Shown here: in pieces, positions 6,696-14,735 of the stretch
Layout of the letters: each line of letters opens with the position of its first letter
Position numbering within the stretch: position 1 is the stretch's first letter
Origin: an uncultured Eubacteriales bacterium
GTDB lineage: Bacteria; Bacillota; Clostridia; Oscillospirales; Oscillospiraceae
DNA: 24,015 nt
Assembly (NCBI GenBank): GCA_900543085.1
Contig: UQQF01000030.1
Location: 1 to 24,015, forward strand
Direction of reading: 5' to 3'
Notes under the pieces: generated by a model
Databases searched by the model: none
The model's input: only the letters and a program-made list of their open reading frames with translations
What the model was told of the DNA's origin: nothing
Translations under genes and position numbers: made by a program

Positions 6696-7753
6696 CCGGA
6701 CACCTCGCTCTCAATGAGCTCCATCAAGGCGCCGCACAGCTCGCTCTCCGGCACCTTGCGGATTATCTCGCCCTTTTTGAACAGCAGTCCGCAGCCCCTG
6801 CCGCCCGCTATGCCGTAGTCGGCCTCTCGCGCCTCGCCGGGGCCGTTCACCACGCAGCCCATCACCGCCACGGTGATGTCGGCGTTTACGCCGGCGAGCC
6901 TGTCCTCCACCTCGTGGGCTAGGGCGATGAGGTCTATCTCCGTGCGTCCGCAGGTGGGACAGCTCACAAAGCGCACCCCGGCCTTCCTCAGCCCGGCGGC
7001 CTTGAGTATGGCGATGCCCGCCTTTACCTCCTCCACCGGATCGGCGGTGAGCGATACGCGGATGGTGTCGCCTATGCCCTCCATCAGCAGCGTCCCGATG
7101 CCCACGGCGGAGCTGACCGTGCCCTGGTACGCCGTGCCCGTCTCGGTGACGCCCAGGTGCAGCGGATAGGGCAGCACCTCTGCGGCCAGGCGGTAGGCCT
7201 CCACCGTCAGCGGCACGCTGCTGCTCTTGAGCGAGAGGCAGATGTCGTCAAAGCCGCAGTCGTTCAGCAGCCGTATGTGCCCCGTCGCGCTCTCCACCAG
7301 CGCCTCGGCGGTGGGATGGCCGTACTTCTCCAGCAACGGCTTCTCCAGGCTGCCACCGTTCACGCCTATGCGTATCGGAATGTTATGTAAACTGCACTCC
7401 CGAGCCACGGCGGCCACCTTGTCCCTGCCGCCGATATTGCCGGGGTTGATGCGAATCTTGTCTATCCCGCGCGCCGTCGCCTCCAGAGCCAGGCGGTAGT
7501 CGAAGTGTATGTCCGCCACCAGCGGAACGTCCACGCGCTCTTTTATGTCGGAAATTGCCCTTGCAGCGGCCATATCCGGCACCGCAAGGCGCACAATGTC
7601 GCAGCCCGCGGCGCGCAGGCGCTTTATCTGTGCGACCACGGCGTCCACATCGCTGGTGCGCACGTTGCACATGGACTGAACCGAAACGGCAGCGCCCCCA
7701 CCTATGGGGACGCCGCCTGCAACTATCTTCTTGGTATTCTCTCTTGTATTCAT
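6692..7753 (-). CDS. ispG: 4-hydroxy-3-methylbut-2-enyl diphosphate synthase (flavodoxin/ferredoxin)
   Basis: 353 residues, the length of bacterial IspG (GcpE). It converts methylerythritol cyclodiphosphate to HMBPP in the MEP isoprenoid pathway, using a [4Fe-4S] cluster. The N-terminal TIM-barrel shows VQSMCNVRTSDVDAVVAQI, ADIHFDYRLAL and KIRINPGN. The C-terminal cluster ligands are CPTC (near residue 266) and CVVNGPGE (near 300). A GAGG ribosome-binding site precedes the ATG. It sits between rseP and polC, where many Firmicutes carry proS instead, and adds a second MEP gene to an operon that already has dxr and uppS. One copy of the recurrent 10-base word (7383-7392) lies inside it and encodes Ser-Leu-His-Asn with a TTA leucine codon. 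Confidence 0.97.
   Translation of the reverse strand: MNTRENTKKIVAGGVPIGGGAAVSVQSMCNVRTSDVDAVVAQIKRLRAAGCDIVRLAVPDMAAARAISDIKERVDVPLVADIHFDYRLALEATARGIDKIRINPGNIGGRDKVAAVARECSLHNIPIRIGVNGGSLEKPLLEKYGHPTAEALVESATGHIRLLNDCGFDDICLSLKSSSVPLTVEAYRLAAEVLPYPLHLGVTETGTAYQGTVSSAVGIGTLLMEGIGDTIRVSLTADPVEEVKAGIAILKAAGLRKAGVRFVSCPTCGRTEIDLIALAHEVEDRLAGVNADITVAVMGCVVNGPGEAREADYGIAGGRGCGLLFKKGEIIRKVPESELCGALMELIESEVSG
7383..7392 (+). repeat. Recurrent word TTATGTAAAC, copy 5 (in ispG)
   Basis: Exact on the plus strand; the ispG strand reads AGT TTA CAT AAC (Ser-Leu-His-Asn), including a TTA leucine codon that is rare in this region. Confidence 0.6.
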
Positions 7754-7776
7754 TTTCTCAGCCTCAAAATGTTATG

Positions 7777-8832
7777 TCAAGTGATGAGCCGTGAAATATC
7801 GTTGAACATGACCACCGCCATGAAGCCCAGCAGGATCACCATGCCGGCCGCGTGGACGTAGCCCTCATAGCGCGAGGGGATGCTCCTGCGGGTGATGAGG
7901 TGGATGACGCCGTTGAGCAGCACGAAGAAGATACGTCCGCCGTCGAGCGCGGGGATGGGCAGCATATTCATCACGGCGAGGTTCACCGCGATGAAGGCCA
8001 CGAGGTAGCCCACGTCCATCAGCGCTATGCCGACGCCCTCGTTCTGTGCCGTCTCGCTGCCGACGTCGTTTATCATGTCGACTATGCCGACCACTCCGGC
8101 CATGTCGTCCAGGCCGACCAGGCCGGTGACCAGGTCGCTGAGCGCTAGCCAGACCTGGCGGACAAAGTCTATCGTCGTGTACCAGGAGTATTTCAGCGTG
8201 TTGCCGAAGGTCGCCGGCGCGACCTCGAACTGTATGCCGTAGAGCACCTGTCCGTCGGCCTGCTCGTAGGGCTCGAGCTTGAAGTCGTCGAGATGCACCT
8301 TCTCGCCGTCGCGTATGACCACCACGTCGTAGTTCGTGTCCGCGCTTCGGGAGAGGTAGAGCGAGAAGTTGCCCGAGAAGTATATGCGGTGCCCGTCTAT
8401 CGAGTATATCTCGTCGCCGGCCTGGAGGCCGTTTTCGCCCTCGTAGGGGTTGTTCTCCGTGAATCCGGCGATGACGGGCGAGTTGAAGCCGGCGGCCTGG
8501 GAGAAGATTATGAGCACGAGCGCCAGGCCGAGCAGGAAGTTCATAAAGCTTCCCGCGCAGAGGATGACTACCCGCTTCCACGCGCGCTGCTTGGTGAAGC
8601 AGCGCGGGTCGTCCGTCTCCTCGTCCTCGCCCTCCATGGCGCAGTAGCCGCCGATGGGCAGGCACCTGAGGGCGTACAGCGTCTCGCCCTTCTGGCGTTT
8701 GAAGATGGCAGGTCCCATGCCTATGGAAAACTCGTTTACCTTGACGCCCAGGCTCTTGGCCGCGATGAAGTGGCCGAACTCGTGTATGCCGACGAGGATG
8801 CCGAAGGCGATGATCGCTATGACTATGAACAT
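7777..8832 (-). CDS. rseP: Site-2-type intramembrane zinc metalloprotease RseP/RasP
   Basis: 351 residues. The catalytic HEFGH is at 17-21 in the first membrane helix. A PDZ domain follows in the middle (GLQAGDEIYSIDGHRI). The second metal-ligand motif LPIPALDGGRIFF is near residue 298, with membrane helices around it. Proteins of this family cleave transmembrane segments of anti-sigma factors, signal-peptide remnants and cell-division proteins. The gene is a standard member of the cdsA-dxr-rseP block. Its ATG shares one base with the dxr stop (TGATG), and an AAGGAG site lies just upstream within dxr. Confidence 0.95.
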   Translation of the reverse strand: MFIVIAIIAFGILVGIHEFGHFIAAKSLGVKVNEFSIGMGPAIFKRQKGETLYALRCLPIGGYCAMEGEDEETDDPRCFTKQRAWKRVVILCAGSFMNFLLGLALVLIIFSQAAGFNSPVIAGFTENNPYEGENGLQAGDEIYSIDGHRIYFSGNFSLYLSRSADTNYDVVVIRDGEKVHLDDFKLEPYEQADGQVLYGIQFEVAPATFGNTLKYSWYTTIDFVRQVWLALSDLVTGLVGLDDMAGVVGIVDMINDVGSETAQNEGVGIALMDVGYLVAFIAVNLAVMNMLPIPALDGGRIFFVLLNGVIHLITRRSIPSRYEGYVHAAGMVILLGFMAVVMFNDISRLIT

Positions 8833-9977
8833 CAGGAATAACGCTCCTTGACAAGAGTGCGCGCCTCGCCGTCCGAGGAGAGTATGTCCTCCAGCGACGG
8901 CTCCGCAATGAAGCCTATGCGGCCGAGGGCGTATTGAACACTCTCGTAGATTTCATTATACCCCAATTTCCCTGACAAAAACATCCCCACAGCCACCTCG
9001 TTGGCGGCGGACATGACGGCCGGGGCGTTGCCGCCGCGGCGCGCGCAGTCCATGGCCAGCGCGAGGCATGGCATCCTCTCCAGATCCGGCTTCATGAAGT
9101 GCAGCCCGGACATGGCGGTCAAGTCCAGCCTCCCGCTCTCGCTCTCGCAGCGCTCCGGCCAGGTGAGCGCATACTGGATGGGCAGGCTCATGTCCGGCAC
9201 TCCCAGCTGGGCTATGACCGTGCCGTCCACAAGCTCCACCGCCGAGTGCACCACGCTCTCGGGGTGGATGAGCACCTCGATGTCGTCGGGCGTGACTCCA
9301 AATAGGTGCATGGCCTCGATAAACTCCAGACCCTTGTTCATCATCGTGGCGCTGTCCACGCTTATCTTCGCACCCATGGACCAGTTGGGGTGCTTCACGG
9401 CGCGCTCCGGCGTCACGTCCTTCGTCCGCTCGCGCGTCCAGCCCCTGAACGGGCCGCCGGAGCCGGTAAGCAGTATCTTCCGCAGCTCGCCGCGCCGGCC
9501 GTTGAGGCACTGGAAGATGGCGCTGTGCTCGCTGTCCACGGGGACTATCTCCGCGCCGGTCTCCCGGGCGCGCGCCATGACTATGCTCCCGGCGCAGACC
9601 AGCGTCTCCTTGTTGGCCAGCGCGATGCGCCGCTTTGCGCCGATGGCGTCCAGCGTGGGACGCAGACCCACGGCGCCGGAGACGGCGGTGACGACGCAGT
9701 CCGTGTTCTCCCAGACCGCGGCGGCGCGCAAGCCCTCCTCGCCGGGGGCGCCGACGGTTATGCCGCTGCCCGAGAGCGCCTCGCGCAGCTTCGCCGAGGC
9801 GGCCTCGTCAAAGGCGGCGACGTACTCGGGCTTGAGCCTCGCAGCCTGCTCGAGCAGCAGATCCACGTTGCGGTTGGTGGTCATCGCGCTCACACGTATG
9901 CCCAGATGCTCGCACACGGCGACGCTCTGGCGGCCTATGCTGCCGGTGGAGCCGAGTATTGCGGTGGATTTGACCAT
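8832..9977 (-). CDS. dxr: 1-deoxy-D-xylulose 5-phosphate reductoisomerase
   Basis: 381 residues, normal for Dxr (IspC), the first committed enzyme of the MEP pathway; it converts DXP to MEP with NADPH. The nucleotide-binding motif GSTGSIG is at 9-15. Later come LANKETLV, the catalytic-site stretch PVDSEHSAIFQCL with its acidic metal ligands, TGSGGPFRG, and SVDSATMMNKGLE. A GAGG site precedes the ATG, and 16 bases separate it from the cdsA stop. It ends in a one-base overlap with rseP. Confidence 0.97.
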   Translation of the reverse strand: MVKSTAILGSTGSIGRQSVAVCEHLGIRVSAMTTNRNVDLLLEQAARLKPEYVAAFDEAASAKLREALSGSGITVGAPGEEGLRAAAVWENTDCVVTAVSGAVGLRPTLDAIGAKRRIALANKETLVCAGSIVMARARETGAEIVPVDSEHSAIFQCLNGRRGELRKILLTGSGGPFRGWTRERTKDVTPERAVKHPNWSMGAKISVDSATMMNKGLEFIEAMHLFGVTPDDIEVLIHPESVVHSAVELVDGTVIAQLGVPDMSLPIQYALTWPERCESESGRLDLTAMSGLHFMKPDLERMPCLALAMDCARRGGNAPAVMSAANEVAVGMFLSGKLGYNEIYESVQYALGRIGFIAEPSLEDILSSDGEARTLVKERYS

Positions 9978-9993
9978 AGTTCGGCCTCGCTTT

Positions 9994-10809
9994 TCACGCC
10001 ATGACGGCGGTAATTATCAGGTAGTAAGCCGGGGAGACGAACAGCACGCTGTCAAACCTGTCCAGCACGCCGCCGTGCCCGGGAAATATCGCCCCGTAGT
10101 CCTTGATGCCGTACTCGCGCTTTATGACGGAGAAGCTCAGATCGCCGATCTGGCCGAACAGGCTGCCGACCAGGCCGAGGACGATTATGAGCGCCCAGCC
10201 GAGATCCAGCGTGACGGTGGCTTTCACGATAAGGTGATAGACTATCATGCCCGCAACGCTGCCGATAAATCCGCCGACGCAGCCCTCCACGGTCTTGTTG
10301 GGGCTGACATGCGGGCACAGCTTGTGCCTGCCCATCGCGCGGCCCATGAAGTACGCGCCCGTGTCGCTCATGAATGCGCCCACCAGCGGCGCGAGAGCGA
10401 GCGCCGCGCTGGCGTCGCGCAGCAGCGCAAGGCTGGCGAAGCCCGCCGGCAGCAGCGTGGCGGAGAGGATGCCGGCCGCGAGCGTGGCAAAGCCGAGCTG
10501 CTTCTCCCTGCCGTGGGTGAAGATCGCGGTAAGGAAGCCGTACAGCACCACGGCGAAGATGCCGGCGAGTATCCATATGACCGGGATGTCCAGCTGACGC
10601 ACGCCCAGTGCGCCGGTCATCGCGGCGGCCAGAACGGGCATGGCGGGCAGCAGCTCCCACTCCTCGTCGCCCACGGCGTGCATCAGCTCATAGCTCGCCA
10701 CGGCGGCCAGAGCCGCGCACATGGCCAGCGTGGCCCAGCTGGGGGCGGCAAGGAGTATGAGCAGCAGCACGGGTATGCCCACCGCGGCGAAGATGATCCT
10801 CGTTTTCAT
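9994..10809 (-). CDS. cdsA: Phosphatidate cytidylyltransferase (CDP-diglyceride synthase)
   Basis: 271 residues from the ATG at 10809, whose four-base ATGA overlap with the uppS stop and the MKTRIIFA start match CdsA proteins. A longer in-frame extension into uppS is not credible. It is a polytopic membrane enzyme making CDP-diacylglycerol from phosphatidate and CTP. About seven to eight hydrophobic helices are visible. The C-terminal family signature is present (FSVIKREYGIKDYGAIFPG followed by HGGVLDRFDS). It lies in its canonical place between uppS and dxr. Confidence 0.96.
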   Translation of the reverse strand: MKTRIIFAAVGIPVLLLILLAAPSWATLAMCAALAAVASYELMHAVGDEEWELLPAMPVLAAAMTGALGVRQLDIPVIWILAGIFAVVLYGFLTAIFTHGREKQLGFATLAAGILSATLLPAGFASLALLRDASAALALAPLVGAFMSDTGAYFMGRAMGRHKLCPHVSPNKTVEGCVGGFIGSVAGMIVYHLIVKATVTLDLGWALIIVLGLVGSLFGQIGDLSFSVIKREYGIKDYGAIFPGHGGVLDRFDSVLFVSPAYYLIITAVMA

Positions 10810-11546
10810 TTCTTGATTCCCCCAAAGCGCCTGTCGCGGCGCTGATACTCGGCTATCGCCGCGTCTATGTCCCCGCTGGTGAAGTCCGGCCAGAGCACGT
10901 CGGTGAATATAAGCTCGCTGTACGCGCTCTCCCACATGAGGAAGTTGGAAAGCCTCATCTCCCCGCCGGGGCGGATGATCAGATCCGGGTCGGGGATGCC
11001 GGCGGAGAACATGTAATTTGAAAACGACTCCTCGGTGAGGGTCGCCGCCTTGCCGGCCTTGTAGTCCTCGGCGAAGCGCAGCGCCGCGCGGACTATCTCG
11101 TCCCTGCCGCCGTAGTTGAGGCAGACGTTGGCCTGGAAGCCCTCGTAGTGCGTCGAGATGTCGGCCGTCTCGTCTATCAGGTCGCGCAGGTTCTTGGGCA
11201 ATATCTCGGGGTCGCCGAGTATCTTGAGGCGGATGTGGTCGCGCTCCATCGTGTCCACGGCCTCGCGCAGGTACTTGCCCAGCAGACCCATGATCGTGTC
11301 CACCTCCTCGCGCGGGCGCTTCCAGTTCTCGGTGGAGAACGCGTACACGGTGAGGTAGTCTATGCCTATGTCCTTGCAGTAGGTCGCAATGCGGCGGAAG
11401 GTCTCCGCGCCCGCGGCGTGGCCGGCGGTGCGCGGCAGTCCCCGACGCTTTGCCCAGCGGCCGTTGCCGTCCAGTATTATCGCAATGTGGCGGGGGAGGA
11501 GTTTCGCCCCATCCCCCGCCGTATTATCAGACTTGAAGATCGCCAT
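10806..11546 (-). CDS. uppS: Undecaprenyl diphosphate synthase (cis-prenyltransferase)
   Basis: 246 residues. It makes the C55 lipid carrier for peptidoglycan from IPP and farnesyl diphosphate. The catalytic Asp26 is in the motif ILDGNGRWAKRRG; YAFSTENW and the C-terminal GGEMRLSNFL block are also clear. The conserved R-T-[SG]-G-E motif here reads R-P-G-G-E, with proline replacing threonine, a mild deviation. The start overlaps the frr stop by one base (TGATG). It lies upstream of cdsA, in the standard order. Confidence 0.96.
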   Translation of the reverse strand: MAIFKSDNTAGDGAKLLPRHIAIILDGNGRWAKRRGLPRTAGHAAGAETFRRIATYCKDIGIDYLTVYAFSTENWKRPREEVDTIMGLLGKYLREAVDTMERDHIRLKILGDPEILPKNLRDLIDETADISTHYEGFQANVCLNYGGRDEIVRAALRFAEDYKAGKAATLTEESFSNYMFSAGIPDPDLIIRPGGEMRLSNFLMWESAYSELIFTDVLWPDFTSGDIDAAIAEYQRRDRRFGGIKK

Positions 11547-12100
11547 CAGATCTCGAATAGCTCCTTCTCCTTCTTGTCCGCTATCTTGTCAATCTCCTTT
11601 ATCCAGTCGTCGGTTATCTTCTGGAAGTCCTTTTCCGCTATCTTGACGTCGTCCTCGGTCATGTCGCCGTTCTTCTTCTGCGTCTTGAAGCTGTCCATGG
11701 CGTCGCGGCGGATGTTGCGGATGGCGACCTTGGCCTCCTCGGCGTACTTCTTCACCTGCTTGGCCAGCTCGCGGCGGCGCTCCTCAGTGAGCTGGGGGAA
11801 CACCAGTCGGATGCAGGTGCCGTCGTTCTGCGGGTTGATGCCCAGCTCGCTGGCCATGATGGCCTTCTCGATGCCCTTGAGCGTGCTCTTGTCCCACGGG
11901 GTTATGAGCAGGCTGCGCGGGTCGGGCGTGGAGATGCTGGCGACCTGCTGAATGGGGGTGGGCGTGCCGTAGTAGTCCACGGTTATCTGGTCGAGCACCG
12001 CGGCGTTGGCCCTGCCCGCGCGGACGCTGGCGAGGTTGGTGCTGAGGTTCTCAGAGGTCTTGCGCATCTTTGTTTCAAATTCTTCGTATCCGGTGGCCAT
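11546..12100 (-). CDS. frr: Ribosome recycling factor
   Basis: 184 residues starting MATGYEEFETKM. With EF-G it splits post-termination ribosomes. Characteristic stretches are VRAGRANAAVLDQITVDYYG, TPIQQVASIS and the coiled-coil ends KQVKKYAEEAKVAIRNIRRD. Two ATGs lie close together. The upstream one (12106) is a single base after the AGGAGG Shine-Dalgarno, whereas the one at 12100 is seven bases away, so 12100 is chosen. It follows pyrH with an 11-base gap. Confidence 0.96.
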   Translation of the reverse strand: MATGYEEFETKMRKTSENLSTNLASVRAGRANAAVLDQITVDYYGTPTPIQQVASISTPDPRSLLITPWDKSTLKGIEKAIMASELGINPQNDGTCIRLVFPQLTEERRRELAKQVKKYAEEAKVAIRNIRRDAMDSFKTQKKNGDMTEDDVKIAEKDFQKITDDWIKEIDKIADKKEKELFEI

Positions 12101-12111
12101 TTTCATTCCTC

Positions 12112-12834
12112 CTATTTTGTAACTACCGTGCCTATTTTCTCGCCCAGCACGGCGCGGACAATATTTTCGGGGTCTTTCAGCTCAAACACTATGACGGGGA
12201 TGGAGTTGTCCATCGAAAGGCTGGTGGCGGTCGTGTCCATCACGGCCAGGTGCTGAGCGAGCACCTCGTCATAGGTTATCGCGTCGTACTTCACGGCGTG
12301 GTCGTCGACCCTGGGGTCGGCGCTGTACACGCCGTCGATGTTCTTGGCCAGCAGTATCGCGTCCGCCTCTATCTCGGCGGCGCGCAGCACGGCAGCGGTG
12401 TCCGTCGAGAAGTAGGGGTTGCCGGTGCCCGCTCCGAACAGCACCACGCGCCCCTTGGAGAGATGGCGCATCGCACGCAGGCGGATATACGGCTCGGCTA
12501 TGGCGCGCATCTCGATGGCGGTCTGGACGCGCACGTCTATGCCGTGCTGCTCCATCACGTCTGCCACGGCCAGGCAATTCATCACCGTGGCCAGCATGCC
12601 CATATGGTCGGCGCGCGTGCGCTCGATCTTGCCGGAGCCGTCCTTGACGCCGCGCCAGAAGTTGCCGCCGCCGATGACGATTCCTACCTCCACGCCCAGC
12701 TCGAGGCACTTCTTGACCGCCTCGCACACGCTGGAGATAACGCCGAAGTCCAGCCCGGATTTTTTGTCACCCGCCAGAGCCTCGCCGCTGATCTTTATGA
12801 GCACGCGCTTGTACACCGGTTTTTTCTCGTCCAT
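12112..12834 (-). CDS. pyrH: UMP kinase (uridylate kinase)
   Basis: 240 residues of the amino-acid-kinase fold. It phosphorylates UMP to UDP in pyrimidine nucleotide synthesis and in bacteria is a hexamer regulated by UTP and GTP. Motifs include KISGEAL at the N-terminus, [21 protein letters not shown] and [18 protein letters not shown] ribosome-binding site precedes the ATG. It is the first gene of the operon: the usual upstream partners rpsB and tsf are absent, and divergent spoIIGA takes their place. Confidence 0.97.
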   Translation of the reverse strand: MDEKKPVYKRVLIKISGEALAGDKKSGLDFGVISSVCEAVKKCLELGVEVGIVIGGGNFWRGVKDGSGKIERTRADHMGMLATVMNCLAVADVMEQHGIDVRVQTAIEMRAIAEPYIRLRAMRHLSKGRVVLFGAGTGNPYFSTDTAAVLRAAEIEADAILLAKNIDGVYSADPRVDDHAVKYDAITYDEVLAQHLAVMDTTATSLSMDNSIPVIVFELKDPENIVRAVLGEKIGTVVTK

Positions 12835-12940
12835 ACTCGTCCCCCTCGGTCAAGTCTCCGACGCGTATTGTAATACACCCGGAGCCGGAATAAAAGCCGG
12901 ATATTGTAAACTTTCCGTCCGGCCTCAATAACTTCGTCTC
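12835..12940 (-). promoter_or_regulatory. pyrH leader region
   Basis: About 100 transcribed, non-coding bases between the inferred start site and pyrH. They contain the inverted repeat GTATT/AATAC around 12863-12874 and several CCGG-containing short repeats. pyrH expression can respond to pyrimidines, but no PyrR-type attenuator or known riboswitch was recognised. The word TTGTAAAC at 12904-12911 is a partial match to the recurrent TTATGTAAAC motif. Confidence 0.3.
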
Positions 12941-12969
12941 ATTATAGCAAACTTCACGCGCCTTGTAAA
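12941..12969 (-). promoter_or_regulatory. Sigma-A promoter of the pyrH-polC operon
   Basis: Reading the minus strand, TTTACA (12964-12969) and a perfect TATAAT (12941-12946) are separated by exactly 17 bases. The predicted transcript would have a leader of roughly 100 bases before pyrH. It is the only good consensus promoter seen upstream of the operon and could drive all nine genes. Confidence 0.75.
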
Positions 12970-13037
12970 TCGCTTATCAAAATTCTCCACGCTTCCGCGC
13001 CCGGCCGATGCGACAGCATCCGCGCCCGGACGGGTGT

Positions 13038-13877
13038 ATGCTTGTATCCGTGGACACGATATACGTTGACAGCCTGTTTGCACTGAATCTTGCCGCCGAC
13101 TACCTGATGCTGCTCTGCGGCGCGCGCATCTCCGGCGCGGTCATACGCCGCGGCCGGCTGTTCATCGCCGCGGTGGTGGGCGCGGCCTATGCGGTGGCCT
13201 GTGTGCTGCCAAAGTGGGGGATGCTCACCTCGCCGATAGCCAAAATTGCCCTGGGAGTGGGGATGTGCCTCATCGCCTACGGCTCCGAGCGGCGCTTCTG
13301 GCGCTGCTGCGGCTGCTTCTTCGCGGTGTCGGCGCTGTTCGGCGGGGCGGTGTGGGCGTCGGGGATGCTCGCCGGCACGGGCGGGGCGTATTCGCCGTAC
13401 GTACCGGTGTCCGGCCGCGTGCTGGTGCTGAGCTTCGCCATATGCTACGCGGCGGTTTCGCTGCTCTTTCGCCGGACGCTGGCAAAGCGCTCACAGCGCA
13501 CAGTCCCGCTCACGGTGAGGCTGGGCGACAAGCCGCTCACGCTGCGCGCGCTCATCGACACGGGCAACACGCTCTCCGACCCCGCTTCGGGCAGGGCGGT
13601 GATAGTGGCGGACGCGAGGGCGCTCTCTCCCCTGCTGGGCTTCACGCCGGATTTGAGCGACGTCTCCGCGCTCGTAGAGGCGCTCAGCCGCGTGCCGGGG
13701 CTGGAGCGGCGCGTGTCGCTGGTGCCATACCGCTCGGTGGGCGTGAGCGGCGGTCTGCTCGCGGCGTTCAGGCCGGACGCGCTGGAGCTGGGCGGCAAGA
13801 GCTCCTCGGCGCTGCTCGCCCTCGGCGAGGTTTGCGGAGACGACTACGAGGCCATCGCGCCCGAGACTACTTTCTAG
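13038..13877 (+). CDS. spoIIGA: Sporulation sigma-E processing aspartic protease SpoIIGA
   Basis: 279 residues. The N-terminal half is hydrophobic with about five membrane helices; the C-terminal half holds the aspartic-protease motif [14 protein letters not shown] with catalytic Asp174. SpoIIGA sits in the mother-cell side of the sporulation septum and cleaves the pro-peptide of sigma-E. The start at 13038 ([17 protein letters not shown]) aligns with the short N-terminus of the family, although its ribosome-binding site is weak. An ATG at 13008 and a GTG a few codons downstream are alternatives. The stop overlaps the ribosome-binding site of sigE, so the pair forms a spoIIG operon. sigG, often next in Clostridia, does not follow. 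Confidence 0.93.
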   Translation: MLVSVDTIYVDSLFALNLAADYLMLLCGARISGAVIRRGRLFIAAVVGAAYAVACVLPKWGMLTSPIAKIALGVGMCLIAYGSERRFWRCCGCFFAVSALFGGAVWASGMLAGTGGAYSPYVPVSGRVLVLSFAICYAAVSLLFRRTLAKRSQRTVPLTVRLGDKPLTLRALIDTGNTLSDPASGRAVIVADARALSPLLGFTPDLSDVSALVEALSRVPGLERRVSLVPYRSVGVSGGLLAAFRPDALELGGKSSSALLALGEVCGDDYEAIAPETTF

Positions 13878-13887
13878 GAGGTACAAT

Positions 13888-14595
13888 ATGCTCATTTCCC
13901 TCTCAGCCATACGCAAGGCGCTCGAGCGGCTGCTGCACGCGGAGGCCATACACTACATAGGCGGCAGCGACACCCTGCCTCCGCCCCTGCCGCGCAGTGA
14001 GGAGGCCGAGGCCATCGCCGCCCTGGACGCGGGCGACGCGCAGGCGAAGGCGCTGCTCATCGAGCACAACCTGCGCCTGGTGGTCTACATCGCGCGCCGG
14101 TTTGAAAACACCGGCGTGAACATCGAAGACCTCATCTCCATAGGCACGATCGGGCTCATCAAGGCCATAAACACCTTCAACAGCGGCAAGGCCATAAAGC
14201 TGGCGACCTACGCCTCGCGCTGCATCGAAAACGAGATACTCATGTACCTGCGCAAGAACAACGCCGTGCGCGGCGAGATAAGCATAGACGAGCCGCTCAA
14301 CACCGACTACGACGGCAACGAGCTGCTGCTGAGCGACATCCTCGGTACGGACGCCGACGAGGTCATCCGCCCGCTGGAGGACGACGCCGACCGCGAGATG
14401 CTGCGCATCGCCATCGACACCCTGCCCGAGCGGGAGAAGCAGATAATCCTCCTGCGCTACGGCTTCATCGGCGGCACGGAGTACACGCAAAAGGAGGTCG
14501 CCTCCCTGCTGGGCATATCCCAGAGCTACATCTCCCGCCTGGAAAAGCGGATAATCGAGAGGCTGCACAGCGAGATGCTGAAGCTGGCGCAGTAG
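13888..14595 (+). CDS. sigE: RNA polymerase sporulation sigma factor sigma-E
   Basis: 235 residues, very close to sigma-E. An amphipathic pro-sequence is followed by the conserved [13 protein letters not shown]. Region 2 is [16 protein letters not shown] then [13 protein letters not shown] and [17 protein letters not shown]; region 4 holds [15 protein letters not shown] and the helix-turn-helix [14 protein letters not shown]. It directs early mother-cell gene expression once SpoIIGA removes the N-terminal peptide. The pro-sequence is a few residues shorter than that of B. subtilis. A strong AGGAGG site merged with the spoIIGA stop gives coupled expression. The gene ends shortly before a perfect hairpin. 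Confidence 0.97.
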   Translation: MLISLSAIRKALERLLHAEAIHYIGGSDTLPPPLPRSEEAEAIAALDAGDAQAKALLIEHNLRLVVYIARRFENTGVNIEDLISIGTIGLIKAINTFNSGKAIKLATYASRCIENEILMYLRKNNAVRGEISIDEPLNTDYDGNELLLSDILGTDADEVIRPLEDDADREMLRIAIDTLPEREKQIILLRYGFIGGTEYTQKEVASLLGISQSYISRLEKRIIERLHSEMLKLAQ

Positions 14596-14625
14596 CGCCG
14601 CTGTTGATAACCGCGCGCCGAAAAC

Positions 14626-14677
14626 TGCCCGACCCCGGGAAAACGCCCTCAGCTGGCCGTCCTCCCGGGGTCGGGCA
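14626..14677. terminator. Bidirectional terminator between sigE and the spoIIE-linked gene
   Basis: TGCCCGACCCCGGG (14626-14639) and CCCGGGGTCGGGCA (14664-14677) form a perfect 14-bp stem with a 24-base loop between convergent genes. The tails (ATTGTTG rightward, GTTTTCGG leftward) are only moderately T-rich. It probably serves both directions. Confidence 0.6.
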
Positions 14678-14735
14678 ATTGTTGAATACTGTGTTGAAAA
14701 TGTGGAAAAGCCGCTGAAAAGCGCCGCGCCTTATG

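Noticed and set aside
8956..8962. TATAAT inside dxr as a possible internal promoter for rseP-ispG-polC
   Set aside because: The minus-strand TATAAT encodes Tyr-Asn within dxr, and no -35 resembling TTGACA is found 16-18 bases upstream.
9001..10845. A 614-codon plus-strand frame opposite dxr and cdsA (similar long frames lie opposite polC)
   Set aside because: Same GC-bias shadow effect; dxr, cdsA and polC on the minus strand have full family motifs and ribosome-binding sites.
12904..12911. TTGTAAAC in the pyrH leader as another copy of the recurrent word
   Set aside because: Only the GTAAAC half matches; the flanking bases differ at two core positions, so it is not counted.
13214..13960. 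248-codon frame overlapping spoIIGA in another plus-strand frame
   Set aside because: SpoIIGA shows the DTGN protease motif and membrane helices in its own frame; the alternative is low-complexity Arg/Gly/Ala.
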